From: CADCVT01 sp036389485
Lineage (GTDB): Bacteria > Actinomycetota > Thermoleophilia > Solirubrobacterales > Solirubrobacteraceae
Direction of reading: 5' to 3'
Length of the DNA: 50,053 bases
Assembly: GCA_036389485.1 (NCBI GenBank)
Contig: DASVPR010000019.1
Span: 1-50,053, forward strand
The first letter of the stretch is position 1, and each line of letters opens with the position of its first letter. Positions 1 to 7,765 of this stretch are shown here, one piece after another. The notes beneath the pieces are model-generated. The model saw nothing but the letters and a program-made list of their open reading frames with translations. It made no database searches and had not been told where the DNA came from. A program made the translations under genes and the position numbers.

Positions 1-1
1 G

Positions 2-1315
2 GGCCACGACTCCGACCACCCGCGCTCGGCGGGCGCGGTCGGGCGCGAGGGGGGGGCGATCGACACGCTCGACGCCCTGGAGACGCTGTTCGCCGGCATC
101 CCGATGGCCGAGGTCTCCACTTCGATGACGATCAACGCTCCGGCGGCGATCCTCCTGGCCTTCTACGTGGTCGCCGCCGAGGAGCGCGGCATCCCCGCCG
201 ACCGCCTGGGCGGGACGATCCAGACCGACATCCTCAAGGTGTACATCGCCCAGAAGGAGTGGTGCTTCCCGATCGACCCGGCGATGCGCCTGGTCACGGA
301 CATGGTCGAGTGGTGCTCGACCGAGATGCCGCGCTGGCACCCGATCTCGATCTCGGGCTACCACATCCGCGAAGCGGGCTCGACGGCGGCGCAGGAGCTC
401 GCGTTCACGCTCAAGAACGGCCTGACGTACGTCGAGCAGGCGGTCGAGCGCGGGCTCGACGTCGACGACTTCGCGCCGCGCCTGTCCTTCTTCTTCAACG
501 CGCACCTCGACTTCTTCGAGGAGATCGCGAAGTACCGCGCGGCGCGCCGCATCTGGGCGCGCGAGATGCGCGAGACGTTCGGCGCCCGCAACCCGCGCTC
601 GTGGCTGATGCGCTTCCACACGCAGACCGCCGGCGTGTCGCTCACGGCCCAGCAGCCGCTCAACAACATCGTCCGCACGACGATCGAGGCGCTGGCGGGT
701 GTGCTGGGCGGGACGCAGTCGCTGCACACGAACTCCTACGACGAGGCGCTCGCGCTGCCGACCGAGGACGCGGTGCGGATCGCGCTGCGCACGCAGCAGG
801 TCATCGCGCACGAGACCGGCGTCGTCAGCACCGCCGACCCGCTCGGCGGCTCGTACTTCGTCGAGGCGCTGACCGACACGCTGGAGGAGCGGGCGTACGC
901 CTACTTCCGCAAGATCGACGAGCTGGGCGGCATGGTGCGCGCGGTCGAGCAGAACTACCCGCAGCGCGAGATCGCCGACGCCTCGTGGGCGTTCCAGGAG
1001 GAGGTCGACCGGGGCGAGCGGATCGTCGTCGGCGTCAACGCCTACCAGCACGAGGACGAGACGCGGCTGCCGATCCTCCGGATCGACCCCGACCTCGAGC
1101 GCAAGCAGATCGGCCGCACCCAGGCCGTCCGCGCGCGGCGCGACGCGAGGAAGGTGGAGGAGGCGCTGGGCGCGCTGAAGGAGGCGGCGGCTCGAACCGA
1201 CGCGAACCTGATGCCGTATCTCCTCGACGTCGCCCGGGTCCACGCGACCGAGGGCGAGATCGTCGAAACCCTGCAGGAGGTCTTCGGTTCGTACCGCGAG
1301 ACCCCCGTCTTCTAG
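2..1315 (+). CDS. Acyl-CoA mutase large subunit, isobutyryl/2-hydroxyisobutyryl-CoA type signature (5' partial)
   Basis: Substrate-binding TIM-barrel subunit of an adenosylcobalamin-dependent acyl-CoA mutase, cut by the left edge. The frame is open from base 2, and 437 residues are visible. Recognisable blocks are GHDSDHPRSAG, STSMTINAPA, GTIQTDILK, SISGYHIREAG (the conserved active-site His), FHTQTAG, LTAQQPLNN, LHTNSYDEA and DPLGGSYFVE. It ends at ETPVF with no B12 domain, which is encoded separately at 1728. The position matching Arg207 of Propionibacterium methylmalonyl-CoA mutase is Gln here (bases 251-253, in YIAQKEW), as in isobutyryl-CoA and 2-hydroxyisobutyryl-CoA mutases. The other diagnostic residue (Tyr89 equivalent) lies outside the window. 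Automatic pipelines would probably call it methylmalonyl-CoA mutase. The family is certain; the substrate is inferred. Confidence 0.93.
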   Translation, partial: GHDSDHPRSAGAVGREGGAIDTLDALETLFAGIPMAEVSTSMTINAPAAILLAFYVVAAEERGIPADRLGGTIQTDILKVYIAQKEWCFPIDPAMRLVTDMVEWCSTEMPRWHPISISGYHIREAGSTAAQELAFTLKNGLTYVEQAVERGLDVDDFAPRLSFFFNAHLDFFEEIAKYRAARRIWAREMRETFGARNPRSWLMRFHTQTAGVSLTAQQPLNNIVRTTIEALAGVLGGTQSLHTNSYDEALALPTEDAVRIALRTQQVIAHETGVVSTADPLGGSYFVEALTDTLEERAYAYFRKIDELGGMVRAVEQNYPQREIADASWAFQEEVDRGERIVVGVNAYQHEDETRLPILRIDPDLERKQIGRTQAVRARRDARKVEEALGALKEAAARTDANLMPYLLDVARVHATEGEIVETLQEVFGSYRETPVF

Positions 1316-1328
1316 GAGCCCTCCGCAC

Positions 1329-1649
1329 ATGAAGAAGAAGCTCGCCGTCCCCGTGATCGCCGTCGCCGCCGCCTCCGCGTTCGCCATGCCCTCCGGCGCC
1401 GCCACGACCGTCCGCGTCGACGACGACGTGTTCAAGCCGCGGTCGCTGACGGTCAAGAGCGGCACGACCGTCAGGTGGCGCTGGGTGGGCGACAACCCGC
1501 ACAACGTCACCGTCACCAAGGGCCCGGTCAAGTTCAAGTCGGGCACCAAGCGCTCCGGCAGGTTCTCCAAGAAGCTCCGCCGCGGCGGGACCTACAAGAT
1601 CGTCTGCACCATCCACCCGGGGATGGGCATGACGCTCAAGGTCCGGTAG
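1329..1649 (+). CDS. Secreted cupredoxin (plastocyanin/amicyanin-like)
   Basis: Small secreted blue-copper domain protein of 106 residues. It has a signal peptide (MKKK, then a hydrophobic stretch to about residue 24, ASAFAMPSGA) and one cupredoxin fold. The type-1 copper ligands are visible as His58 (DNPHNVT) and Cys93, His96 and Met99 in CTIHPGM. The Cys-x2-His-x2-Met spacing is amicyanin-like rather than plastocyanin-like. It presumably shuttles electrons outside the membrane; no partner is evident. The gene sits 13 bases after the mutase large subunit and before its small subunit, so it interrupts a two-subunit enzyme operon. A GC hairpin follows the stop. Confidence 0.85.
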   Translation: MKKKLAVPVIAVAAASAFAMPSGAATTVRVDDDVFKPRSLTVKSGTTVRWRWVGDNPHNVTVTKGPVKFKSGTKRSGRFSKKLRRGGTYKIVCTIHPGMGMTLKVR

Positions 1650-1656
1650 CGAGCCC

Positions 1657-1678
1657 GGCGGCGCGCCGTCGCGCCGCC
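1657..1678 (+). terminator. GC-rich hairpin after the cupredoxin gene
   Basis: A perfect 8-bp stem, GGCGGCGC (1657-1664) with GCGCCGCC (1671-1678), closes a 6-base loop. There is no U-run. It could attenuate or end transcription from upstream, or be a processing site inside the operon. Confidence 0.4.
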
Positions 1679-1727
1679 CGTCGTATCCTCTCGCGCGCCT
1701 CTGGCCGCCCGGCCAGGGGCGCGTTCC

Positions 1728-2144
1728 ATGCCTGCTGCTCCCTCCGGTACGAAGAAGATCCGCGTCGTCGTGGCCAAGCCCGGCCTCGACGGGCACGACC
1801 GTGGCGCGAAGATCATCGCCCGCGCGTTGCGCGACGCCGGGATGGAGGTCATCTACACCGGCCTGCATCAGACGCCGGAGCAGATCGTCGAGACGGTCAT
1901 CCAGGAGGACGCCGACGCCGTCGGCCTCTCGATCCTGAGCGGCGCCCACATGACGCTCGTGCCGAAGGTGGTCGAGCTGCTGAAGGAACAGCAGGCCGAG
2001 GACGTGCTGGTCACCGTCGGCGGGACCATCCCGGCCGACGACATCCCGGAGCTGAAGGACTTGGGTGTCTCAGAGGTGTTCACCCCGGGTGCGCCCACGC
2101 AGGACATCGTGGACTTCATCCAGAGCTCCGTCCGCACCGACTGA
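1728..2144 (+). CDS. Acyl-CoA mutase small subunit, cobalamin-binding
   Basis: B12-binding subunit of 138 residues that completes the mutase encoded at 2-1315. The Rossmann-like cobalamin domain shows the DxHxxG motif as DGHDRG (Asp21, His23, Gly26), whose His replaces the dimethylbenzimidazole ligand of cobalt. SILSG and VGGTIP follow, lining the nucleotide tail. The length is normal for a stand-alone small subunit such as IcmB/HcmB or the archaeal-type mutases. The ATG at 1728 gives a short lead-in before the beta strand IRVVVAKPG; no strong Shine-Dalgarno sequence precedes it. The stop codon overlaps the palindrome that precedes etfB. Confidence 0.92.
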   Translation: MPAAPSGTKKIRVVVAKPGLDGHDRGAKIIARALRDAGMEVIYTGLHQTPEQIVETVIQEDADAVGLSILSGAHMTLVPKVVELLKEQQAEDVLVTVGGTIPADDIPELKDLGVSEVFTPGAPTQDIVDFIQSSVRTD

Positions 2145-2154
2145 CTCGTCAGTC
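2139..2154. promoter_or_regulatory. Palindromic operator upstream of etfB (FadR/TetR-like)
   Basis: Perfect inverted repeat GACTGAC-TC-GTCAGTC. It resembles the TGAnTGACTnnTCAnTCA-type sites bound by TetR-family FadR regulators of fatty-acid degradation, which control etfBA in Bacillus. A possible -10 (TACATT, 2161-2166) lies just downstream, so a bound repressor would cover the promoter. The regulator is not in this part of the window. Confidence 0.55.
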
Positions 2155-2201
2155 AATCGGTACATTCTTCGAACGCACGTTTGCCCTAGAGGAGGCCCGA
2201 A

Positions 2202-2993
2202 GTGAAGATTTGCGTCCTGGTGAAGGAGGTGCCGGACGCCGCCGTCGAGAAGCGGATCAACCCGTCGACGGGGCGCCTGGACCGCTCCGGGGAGAAGAAC
2301 CTCAACCCCTACGACACGCACGCGATCGAAGCCGCCATGCAGGTCAAGGAGGGCGGTGCCGTCGAGGTCGACGAGATCGTCGCGGTCACGATGGGGCCGG
2401 AGAGCGCCACGCGCGCCCTGCACAAGGCGGTCTCGCTCGGCGCCGACCGTTCGATCCAGCTGACCGACGAGGCGCTCGCCGGCTCCGACGTCCAGGCCAC
2501 CGGCTACGCGCTCGCGACCGTCCTGCAGAAGGAGTCGCCGGATCTCGTCCTGCTCGGGCAGCAGTCCGACGACGGCGAGTGCTACACGATCGGCGCGATC
2601 GTGGCCGACCACCTGCAGATGCCGTCGCTGACGCAGGTCATCAAGATGGATGTCGCCGAGGGCTCGCTCACCTGCGAGCGCCAGGCCGAGTACGGCTACG
2701 ACACCGTCGAGGTCGAGCTGCCCGCCGTCATCTCCGTCGGCGACGCGATCAACGAGCCGCGCTACCCGTCGCTCAAGGCGATCATGGGCGCGAAGAAGAA
2801 GCCGCTCGAGAAGGTCGGCGCCTCCGACGCCGGCGTGGACACCGCGAAGGTCGGCGCCGAGGGCTCCATGGTCGAGTGCGGCAACTTCAAGGCCCCGCCG
2901 AGCAAGGCCGCGGGCGAGATCATCGAGGACGAGGACACGAACGAGACCGTCGAGCGCATCGTCGCCTGGCTCGACGAGAGGAAGCTGATCTAG
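2202..2993 (+). CDS. etfB: Electron transfer flavoprotein beta subunit
   Basis: ETF beta subunit (263 residues), the AMP-binding, electron-accepting half of ETF. With EtfA it takes electrons from acyl-CoA dehydrogenases in the cytoplasm. It opens with the family start MKICVLVKEVPD. The segment DLVLLGQQSDDGE and the recognition-loop region ATGYALATVL match the family, as does the full length. GTG is chosen as start because a strong Shine-Dalgarno (AGAGGAGG, 2188-2195) lies 6 bases upstream. The etfA ATG follows the stop directly, so the two are co-translated. The upstream palindrome suggests control by an acyl-CoA-responsive TetR-type repressor. Confidence 0.97.
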   Translation: MKICVLVKEVPDAAVEKRINPSTGRLDRSGEKNLNPYDTHAIEAAMQVKEGGAVEVDEIVAVTMGPESATRALHKAVSLGADRSIQLTDEALAGSDVQATGYALATVLQKESPDLVLLGQQSDDGECYTIGAIVADHLQMPSLTQVIKMDVAEGSLTCERQAEYGYDTVEVELPAVISVGDAINEPRYPSLKAIMGAKKKPLEKVGASDAGVDTAKVGAEGSMVECGNFKAPPSKAAGEIIEDEDTNETVERIVAWLDERKLI

Positions 2994-3968
2994 ATGGCAG
3001 GGATCCTGACCTACGCGCTCCACTACGAGGGCGCGTTCAACAAGAACTCGCTCGGCGCCGTGACCGAGGCGGCCAGGCTGGCCTCGGAGCTCGGGACCGA
3101 GGCGCACGCCGTCGTCGTCGGCGAGGGCGTCCCCGACGACCTCGCGTCGCAGCTCGGCGCGTACGGCGCCTCGAAGGTCTTCCGCGTCGAGGGCCCGGAG
3201 GGCCTCGCCCAGCCGGTGGTCGACGCGATGGCGAAGATCATGACCGACAACGGACACGACTACGCGCTGTTCGGCGGCGGCCTGCTCGGCTTCGAGATCG
3301 GCGCCGGCCTGGCCGCCCGCATCGGGGCCGGCGTGACGATGGAGGTCACGCAGGTCAACGTGGAGGACGGAAAGCTCGTCGCCGAGCGCCCGATCCTGGG
3401 CGACTCCTCGATCTCCGAGTCCCGCTACAAGGGCAAGGGCATCATCATCGGCCGCCTCAACGCGTTCGAGATGGCGCAGGGCGAGGGTACGGCCACCGTC
3501 GAGGACGTGCAGGTCGAGCTGTCGCCGTGGTCGACGAAGGCCAAGATGGTCAAGCGCGGCGAGCAGCGCGGCGCCGACGTCGACATCGAGGGCGCCGACA
3601 TCCTCATCGCCGGCGGGCGCGGCCTCGGGAAGCCCGAGGGCTTCCAGACGCTCGAGGAGCTGGCGGGCGCGTTCGGCGGCAACAGCGCCGTCGCGGCGAC
3701 CCGTGCGGTGGTCGACGCGGGCTGGTACCCGTACGCCGCGCAGATCGGCCAGACCGGCAAGACGGTCGCGCCGAAGCTCTACCTGGCGGCCGGCATCTCC
3801 GGCGCGATCCAGCACAAGGTCGGCATGCAGTCGTCCGAGAACATCGTCGCGATCAACAAGGACTCGAACGCCCCGATCTTCGAGTTCTCCGACCTGGGCA
3901 TCGTGGGCGACCTGAACAAGATCGTGCCGAAGCTCATCGAGGCCGTGAAGGCGAAGAAGGGCGGCTGA
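2994..3968 (+). CDS. etfA: Electron transfer flavoprotein alpha subunit
   Basis: ETF alpha subunit (324 residues), which binds FAD. The N-terminal ETF domain spans about residues 1-185. The C-terminal FAD domain shows the signature RGLGKPEGFQ, then GQTGKTVAPKLYLAAGISGA, then INKDSNAPIFEFSDLGIVGD near the end. All are intact and the length is standard. The ATG starts at the base after the etfB stop, and the quinone oxidoreductase follows after 5 bases, giving a complete ETF-to-quinone electron path in one operon. Confidence 0.97.
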   Translation: MAGILTYALHYEGAFNKNSLGAVTEAARLASELGTEAHAVVVGEGVPDDLASQLGAYGASKVFRVEGPEGLAQPVVDAMAKIMTDNGHDYALFGGGLLGFEIGAGLAARIGAGVTMEVTQVNVEDGKLVAERPILGDSSISESRYKGKGIIIGRLNAFEMAQGEGTATVEDVQVELSPWSTKAKMVKRGEQRGADVDIEGADILIAGGRGLGKPEGFQTLEELAGAFGGNSAVAATRAVVDAGWYPYAAQIGQTGKTVAPKLYLAAGISGAIQHKVGMQSSENIVAINKDSNAPIFEFSDLGIVGDLNKIVPKLIEAVKAKKGG

Positions 3969-3973
3969 TCGCC

Positions 3974-5722
3974 ATGGCAGGGCACAACGGAAACGGGAGG
4001 GGGCCGGTCGTCCCGGCCGCCTACCCGCCTCCGGTCGACTCCCCGAACGAGTTCATCAAGCGGGAGGTCGATCCCGAGGACGAGATCATCGAGGTCGGCG
4101 TCTGCATCGTCGGCGGCGGCACGGCCGGGCTGGCGTGCGCCAACCGGCTGCTGCAGCTCCTCGGCGAGGACCCCGACACGATGGAGCGCCTCGGCGAGGT
4201 CCCGGTCGCCGTCATCGAGAAGGCGAAGACGTGCGGCGGGCACAACCTGTCCGGCGCTGTCATGCGCCCGCAGGCGCTGCAGGACCTCTTCCCGGACATG
4301 ACGCGCGAGCAGTGGCGCGAGGAGGGCTTCGCCTTCGGCGAGGTCACCAAGGAGGCGATCTACCTCCTCCCGAACGGGAAGACGAAGGTCCGCATCCCGC
4401 CGCCGCCGCCGCAGAAGAACCACGGCAACGAGGTGATCTCGGTCGCGCGGCTCGCCCGCTTCCAGCAGGCGCAGGCCGAGGAGGGCGGCGCGTACGTGCT
4501 GACCGAGACGTCGGCCACGCAGCTGCTCGTCGAGGACGGCGCCGTGCGCGGCGTCCGCACCGGGGACAAGGGCCGGGGCAAGGACGGCGAGCCGCTCTCG
4601 AACTTCGAGCCGGGCACCGACGTCGTCGCCAAGGCGACGGTGCTCGCCGAGGGCTGCTGGGGCCATCTCACCGGGCCCGCGATCCGCGAGTTCGACCTCG
4701 CCCAGGGCCGCGAGCCCCAGGTGTGGGAGCTCGGGGTCAAGGAGGTCTGGAAGGTCCCCAAGCCGCTCGACCGCGTGATCCACACGCTGGCCGGGTGGCC
4801 GCTGAAGATCTCGGCGAAGTACGGCCAGATCGGCGGCTCGTGGATCTACCCGATGAAGGACGAGAAGACGGGAGACGACCTCGTCTCGATCGGCTTCGTC
4901 ATCGACCTCGACTACGCGGACGCGACCACGAGCGCGCACGACCTGCTCCAGCTGTTCAAGACGCACCCGCTCGTGAAGGGCATCCTCGAGGGCGGCGAGC
5001 GCGTCGCCTGGGGCGCGAAGGCGATCCCGGCCGGCGGTTACTGGGCGATGCCGAAGCTGACGATGCCGGGCGCGCTGATCGTGGGCGACGCCGGCGGCAT
5101 GGTCAACCTGGCCGCGCTGAAGGGCGTCAACTACGCGATCCGGTCGGGGATCCTGGCCGCCGAGCAGATCTACCAGTCGCTCAAGCGCGGCTCGTCGGAC
5201 TTCTCGGGCTACGAGCAGGCGGTCGAGGAATCCGAGATCGGCAAGGACCTCTGGGAGCAGCGCAACACGCGCCAGCCGTTCCAGAAGGGCCTCATCAAGG
5301 GCGGGCCGCTGGTCAACCTGATGATCGCCACGAAGGGCCGGTTCCCCGGCGGGCGGTGGGAGATCCACCGCAACGACCACAAGCCGATGTTCGTCGGCAA
5401 GACGGCCGAGTCGTATCCGAAGCCCGACGGCAAGTACATCTTCGACAAGCTGTCGAGCGTCTTCATCAGCGGCAACGCGACGCGTGACGACGCGCCCAAC
5501 CACATCCGGGTGCAGAAGAACGTGCCGCGCGAGCTGGCCGAGACGTGGCGCTGGATGTGCCCGGCCGGGGTGTACGAGATCCCGGACGACGCGCCCGAGA
5601 GCGGGCCCGTCGACGTGATCGTCAACTACACCAACTGCGTGCAGTGCGGGGCGATCACCGCCAAGGGCGGGCGGCTCACGACGCCCGAGGGCGGCGACGG
5701 CCCGCTGTACCAGTGGGCGTAG
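3974..5722 (+). CDS. ETF:quinone oxidoreductase (electron-transferring-flavoprotein dehydrogenase)
   Basis: Flavoprotein of 582 residues that passes electrons from reduced ETF to membrane quinone. The N-terminal FAD motif is IVGGGTAGLACANRL; mid-protein LAEGCWGHLT and PKLTMPGALIVGDAGG match ETF-QO. The C-terminal region normally binds a 4Fe-4S cluster through one Cys plus CxxCxxC. Here Cys529 (CPAGVYE), Cys555 and Cys558 (NCVQC) are present, but the last Cys is Ile561 (CVQCGAIT). The cluster may therefore be bound unusually or be absent. The distal PEGGDGPLY tail is kept. Followed by a 52-base gap without features. Confidence 0.9.
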   Translation: MAGHNGNGRGPVVPAAYPPPVDSPNEFIKREVDPEDEIIEVGVCIVGGGTAGLACANRLLQLLGEDPDTMERLGEVPVAVIEKAKTCGGHNLSGAVMRPQALQDLFPDMTREQWREEGFAFGEVTKEAIYLLPNGKTKVRIPPPPPQKNHGNEVISVARLARFQQAQAEEGGAYVLTETSATQLLVEDGAVRGVRTGDKGRGKDGEPLSNFEPGTDVVAKATVLAEGCWGHLTGPAIREFDLAQGREPQVWELGVKEVWKVPKPLDRVIHTLAGWPLKISAKYGQIGGSWIYPMKDEKTGDDLVSIGFVIDLDYADATTSAHDLLQLFKTHPLVKGILEGGERVAWGAKAIPAGGYWAMPKLTMPGALIVGDAGGMVNLAALKGVNYAIRSGILAAEQIYQSLKRGSSDFSGYEQAVEESEIGKDLWEQRNTRQPFQKGLIKGGPLVNLMIATKGRFPGGRWEIHRNDHKPMFVGKTAESYPKPDGKYIFDKLSSVFISGNATRDDAPNHIRVQKNVPRELAETWRWMCPAGVYEIPDDAPESGPVDVIVNYTNCVQCGAITAKGGRLTTPEGGDGPLYQWA

Positions 5723-5774
5723 CGCCCTAACACCGAACCGCAACAACACAGGCGCGGCGGCGTTCCTTGTCGGG

Positions 5775-6521
5775 ATGCGCCGCGCGCTGTTGCTCATGTT
5801 CCTGCTGGCCGGATCGGCCTCGCCTGCCCTCGCGCAGGACGAGCGGCCGAAGCTCGCCGCCACGCTCGCCGCGTGCGAGACGGGGCCCGACGCCGCGCAG
5901 CGCTTCGCCGTGTTCACCGGCTCGATGCCGGCGCTGCGCGGGACGCGCCGGATGGCGATGCGCTTCGACCTGCAGGAGCGCGGCAACAGCGACGCCGCCG
6001 CCGCGCCGCAGGCGGTCGCGGCGCCGAAGCTCAGCCGGTGGAACCGGTCGAAGCGGGGCGTCGCGGGCTTCGTCTACACCAAGCGGGTGACGCAGCTGGC
6101 GCAGGGCCACTGGTACCGCGCGGTCGTGCGGTTCCGCTGGTACGACGCGCGGGGGAAGGTGCAGCGCACGGCGAAGCGCGTCACCCCGTTCTGCCACCAG
6201 CCCGACCAGCGGCCGAACCTCGAGCTCGTGTCGCTGAGCGCGGCGAAGCCGGGGCGCTACCTCGTCACGATCGTCAACAGCGGGCCGACCGCGGTGGGTG
6301 AGTCGGTGGTCGCGCTCGAGCCACGGCCGGAGACGGAGGTGACGCGCGGCGTGCCGCCGCTCGCGCCGGGCGAGCGGACGACGGTCGTCATCGACGCCGA
6401 GCCGTGCGAGCCGCGGTCGGTCGTGGTCGTCCAGCTCGATCGCGAGCGGGCCGTCGACGAGTCGCGCGAGGACGACAACAGGGTCGAGTCGGCGTGCCCT
6501 GCGGCCGATAGACTCGCTTAG
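5775..6521 (+). CDS. Secreted CARDB-domain protein
   Basis: Secreted protein of 248 residues with unknown specific role. The signal peptide is MRRALLLMFLLAGSASPALA, cleaved before QDERPK. A central region of about 110 residues has no family I recognise. From about residue 150 a CARDB (APHP-like) Ig fold follows: PNLELVSLSA, VTIVNSGPTA, then VQLDRERAVDESREDDN, the usual ending of bacterial CARDB domains. Such domains usually mediate cell-surface adhesion or protein contacts. The rpmE promoter overlaps its 3' end. Confidence 0.75.
   Translation: MRRALLLMFLLAGSASPALAQDERPKLAATLAACETGPDAAQRFAVFTGSMPALRGTRRMAMRFDLQERGNSDAAAAPQAVAAPKLSRWNRSKRGVAGFVYTKRVTQLAQGHWYRAVVRFRWYDARGKVQRTAKRVTPFCHQPDQRPNLELVSLSAAKPGRYLVTIVNSGPTAVGESVVALEPRPETEVTRGVPPLAPGERTTVVIDAEPCEPRSVVVVQLDRERAVDESREDDNRVESACPAADRLA
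6509..6514 (+). promoter_or_regulatory. -10-like TAGACT before rpmE
   Basis: TAGACT (TAnnnT form) ends 10 bases before the rpmE ATG, inside the end of the CARDB gene. This spacing suits a very short or absent leader. One of several such sites in the window. Confidence 0.35.
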
Positions 6522-6524
6522 ACC

Positions 6525-6737
6525 ATGAAGACCGGAATCCACCCTGACTACGTCGAGTCGCGCGTCACCTGCACGTGCGGCAACACCTTCGTGACCCGGT
6601 CGACGCAGCCCGAGATCCACGTCGAGATCTGCTCCAACTGTCACCCGTTCTACACGGGGCGCCAGAAGCTGGTCGACACCGGCGGGCGCGTCGAGCGGTT
6701 CAAGCGCCGCGCCGCCAAGCGCCAGGCCGGCAGCTAG
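6525..6737 (+). CDS. rpmE: 50S ribosomal protein L31 (zinc-binding form)
   Basis: Ribosomal protein L31, 70 residues, which bridges the ribosomal subunits. It is the C+ zinc-binding type: Cys16, Cys18, Cys36 and Cys39 are all present (TCTCGNTF, ICSNCHPFYTG). The start MKTGIHPDY is the usual one. In many bacteria rpmE is followed by a DUF1385 gene and then prmC and prfA. Here the DUF1385 gene follows at once, but prfA-prmC are 6 kb away. Confidence 0.97.
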   Translation: MKTGIHPDYVESRVTCTCGNTFVTRSTQPEIHVEICSNCHPFYTGRQKLVDTGGRVERFKRRAAKRQAGS

Positions 6738-6748
6738 CCACTCCTTCC

Positions 6749-7765
6749 ATGTCGACCGTCGAGCGGCCCGCTCCCGCGCAGGACCAGTCCGAGAGCGGGC
6801 TCGCTCTGACGCTCGAGGCCAAGGACGCCCCGGTGGGCGGCCAGGCGGTGCTCGAGGGCGTGATGATGCGAGGCGTCTCGACGTGGGCGGTCGCCGTCCG
6901 CAAGCCGCTGCCCGACGACGCTCCGCGCGACCAGCTCGAGGGCGAGATCGAGATCCAGTCGCATCCGTTGACGTCGGTGCTGAAGCGCCACCGCGTGCTG
7001 CGCTTCCCGGTCATCCGCGGCGTCGTGGCTCTGGGGGAGTCGCTGGCGATCGGCTTCCGCGCGCTGATGATCTCGGCCAACGCGCAGCTGCCCGAGGACG
7101 AGCAGGAGGAGATCACGCGCGGTGCGTGGATCGGCACGTTCGTCGTCGGCATCGGCCTCGCGATCGGGCTGTTCTTCCTGCTGCCCGCCTTGATCACCGA
7201 CCTCTCCGGCGTGGGCGACGACAACGGGCCGCTCTTCGTCTTCGTCGAGAAGCTGATCCGGCTGTCGGTGTTCATCGGGTACCTCTGGCTGATCTCGCGG
7301 CTGCCCGACCTGAAGCGGCTCTTCCAGTACCACGGCGCCGAGCACAAGGCGATCTCCTGCTACGAGGCGGGCGTACCGCTGACGCCCGAGAACGCCCAGC
7401 GCTTCTCGCGCTTCCACCCGCGCTGCGGCACGAGCTTCCTGCTCATCGTGATGATCGTGAGCTTCTTCGTGCTCGTCCCGCTCGGCACGCCCGAGTGGTA
7501 CCTCCTCTACCCGACGCGGATCCTGGCGGTGCCGCTCGTCGCGGGCCTGGCGTTCGAGCTGATCAAGTGGTTCGGCAAGAACCGGCGCAAGCGGTGGGCG
7601 CAGATCCTGATGTGGCCGGGCATCCAGCTCCAAAGGCTGACGACCCGCGAGCCCGACCACTCCCAGCTCGCCGTGGCGATCGCGGCGCTGGAGGCGGTCC
7701 TCGCCGTCGAGAACTTCGACGAGATCTCGGAAGAGGAACGCGCTGGCCTCGAAGTGGCTGCTTAG
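6749..7765 (+). CDS. DUF1385 (YqhQ-like) membrane protein
   Basis: Integral membrane protein of 338 residues, DUF1385 family, with no established biochemical role. The N-terminal motif GGQAVLEGVMMRG and the mid-protein motif QYHGAEHKAISCYEAG are the two family hallmarks; FHPRCGTSFLLI follows. Hydrophobic helices are visible at about residues 126-150, 165-188, 230-255 and 262-280. The ATG at 6749 gives a 30-residue acidic lead-in before the first motif. It lies 11 bases after rpmE, matching the conserved rpmE-DUF1385 pair. Its 3' end overlaps the signal-peptide region of the next gene. Confidence 0.9.
   Translation: MSTVERPAPAQDQSESGLALTLEAKDAPVGGQAVLEGVMMRGVSTWAVAVRKPLPDDAPRDQLEGEIEIQSHPLTSVLKRHRVLRFPVIRGVVALGESLAIGFRALMISANAQLPEDEQEEITRGAWIGTFVVGIGLAIGLFFLLPALITDLSGVGDDNGPLFVFVEKLIRLSVFIGYLWLISRLPDLKRLFQYHGAEHKAISCYEAGVPLTPENAQRFSRFHPRCGTSFLLIVMIVSFFVLVPLGTPEWYLLYPTRILAVPLVAGLAFELIKWFGKNRRKRWAQILMWPGIQLQRLTTREPDHSQLAVAIAALEAVLAVENFDEISEEERAGLEVAA

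Noticed and set aside
1..1315. Plain methylmalonyl-CoA mutase label
   Set aside because: The Arg207-equivalent residue is Gln; a neutral acyl-CoA mutase call is safer.
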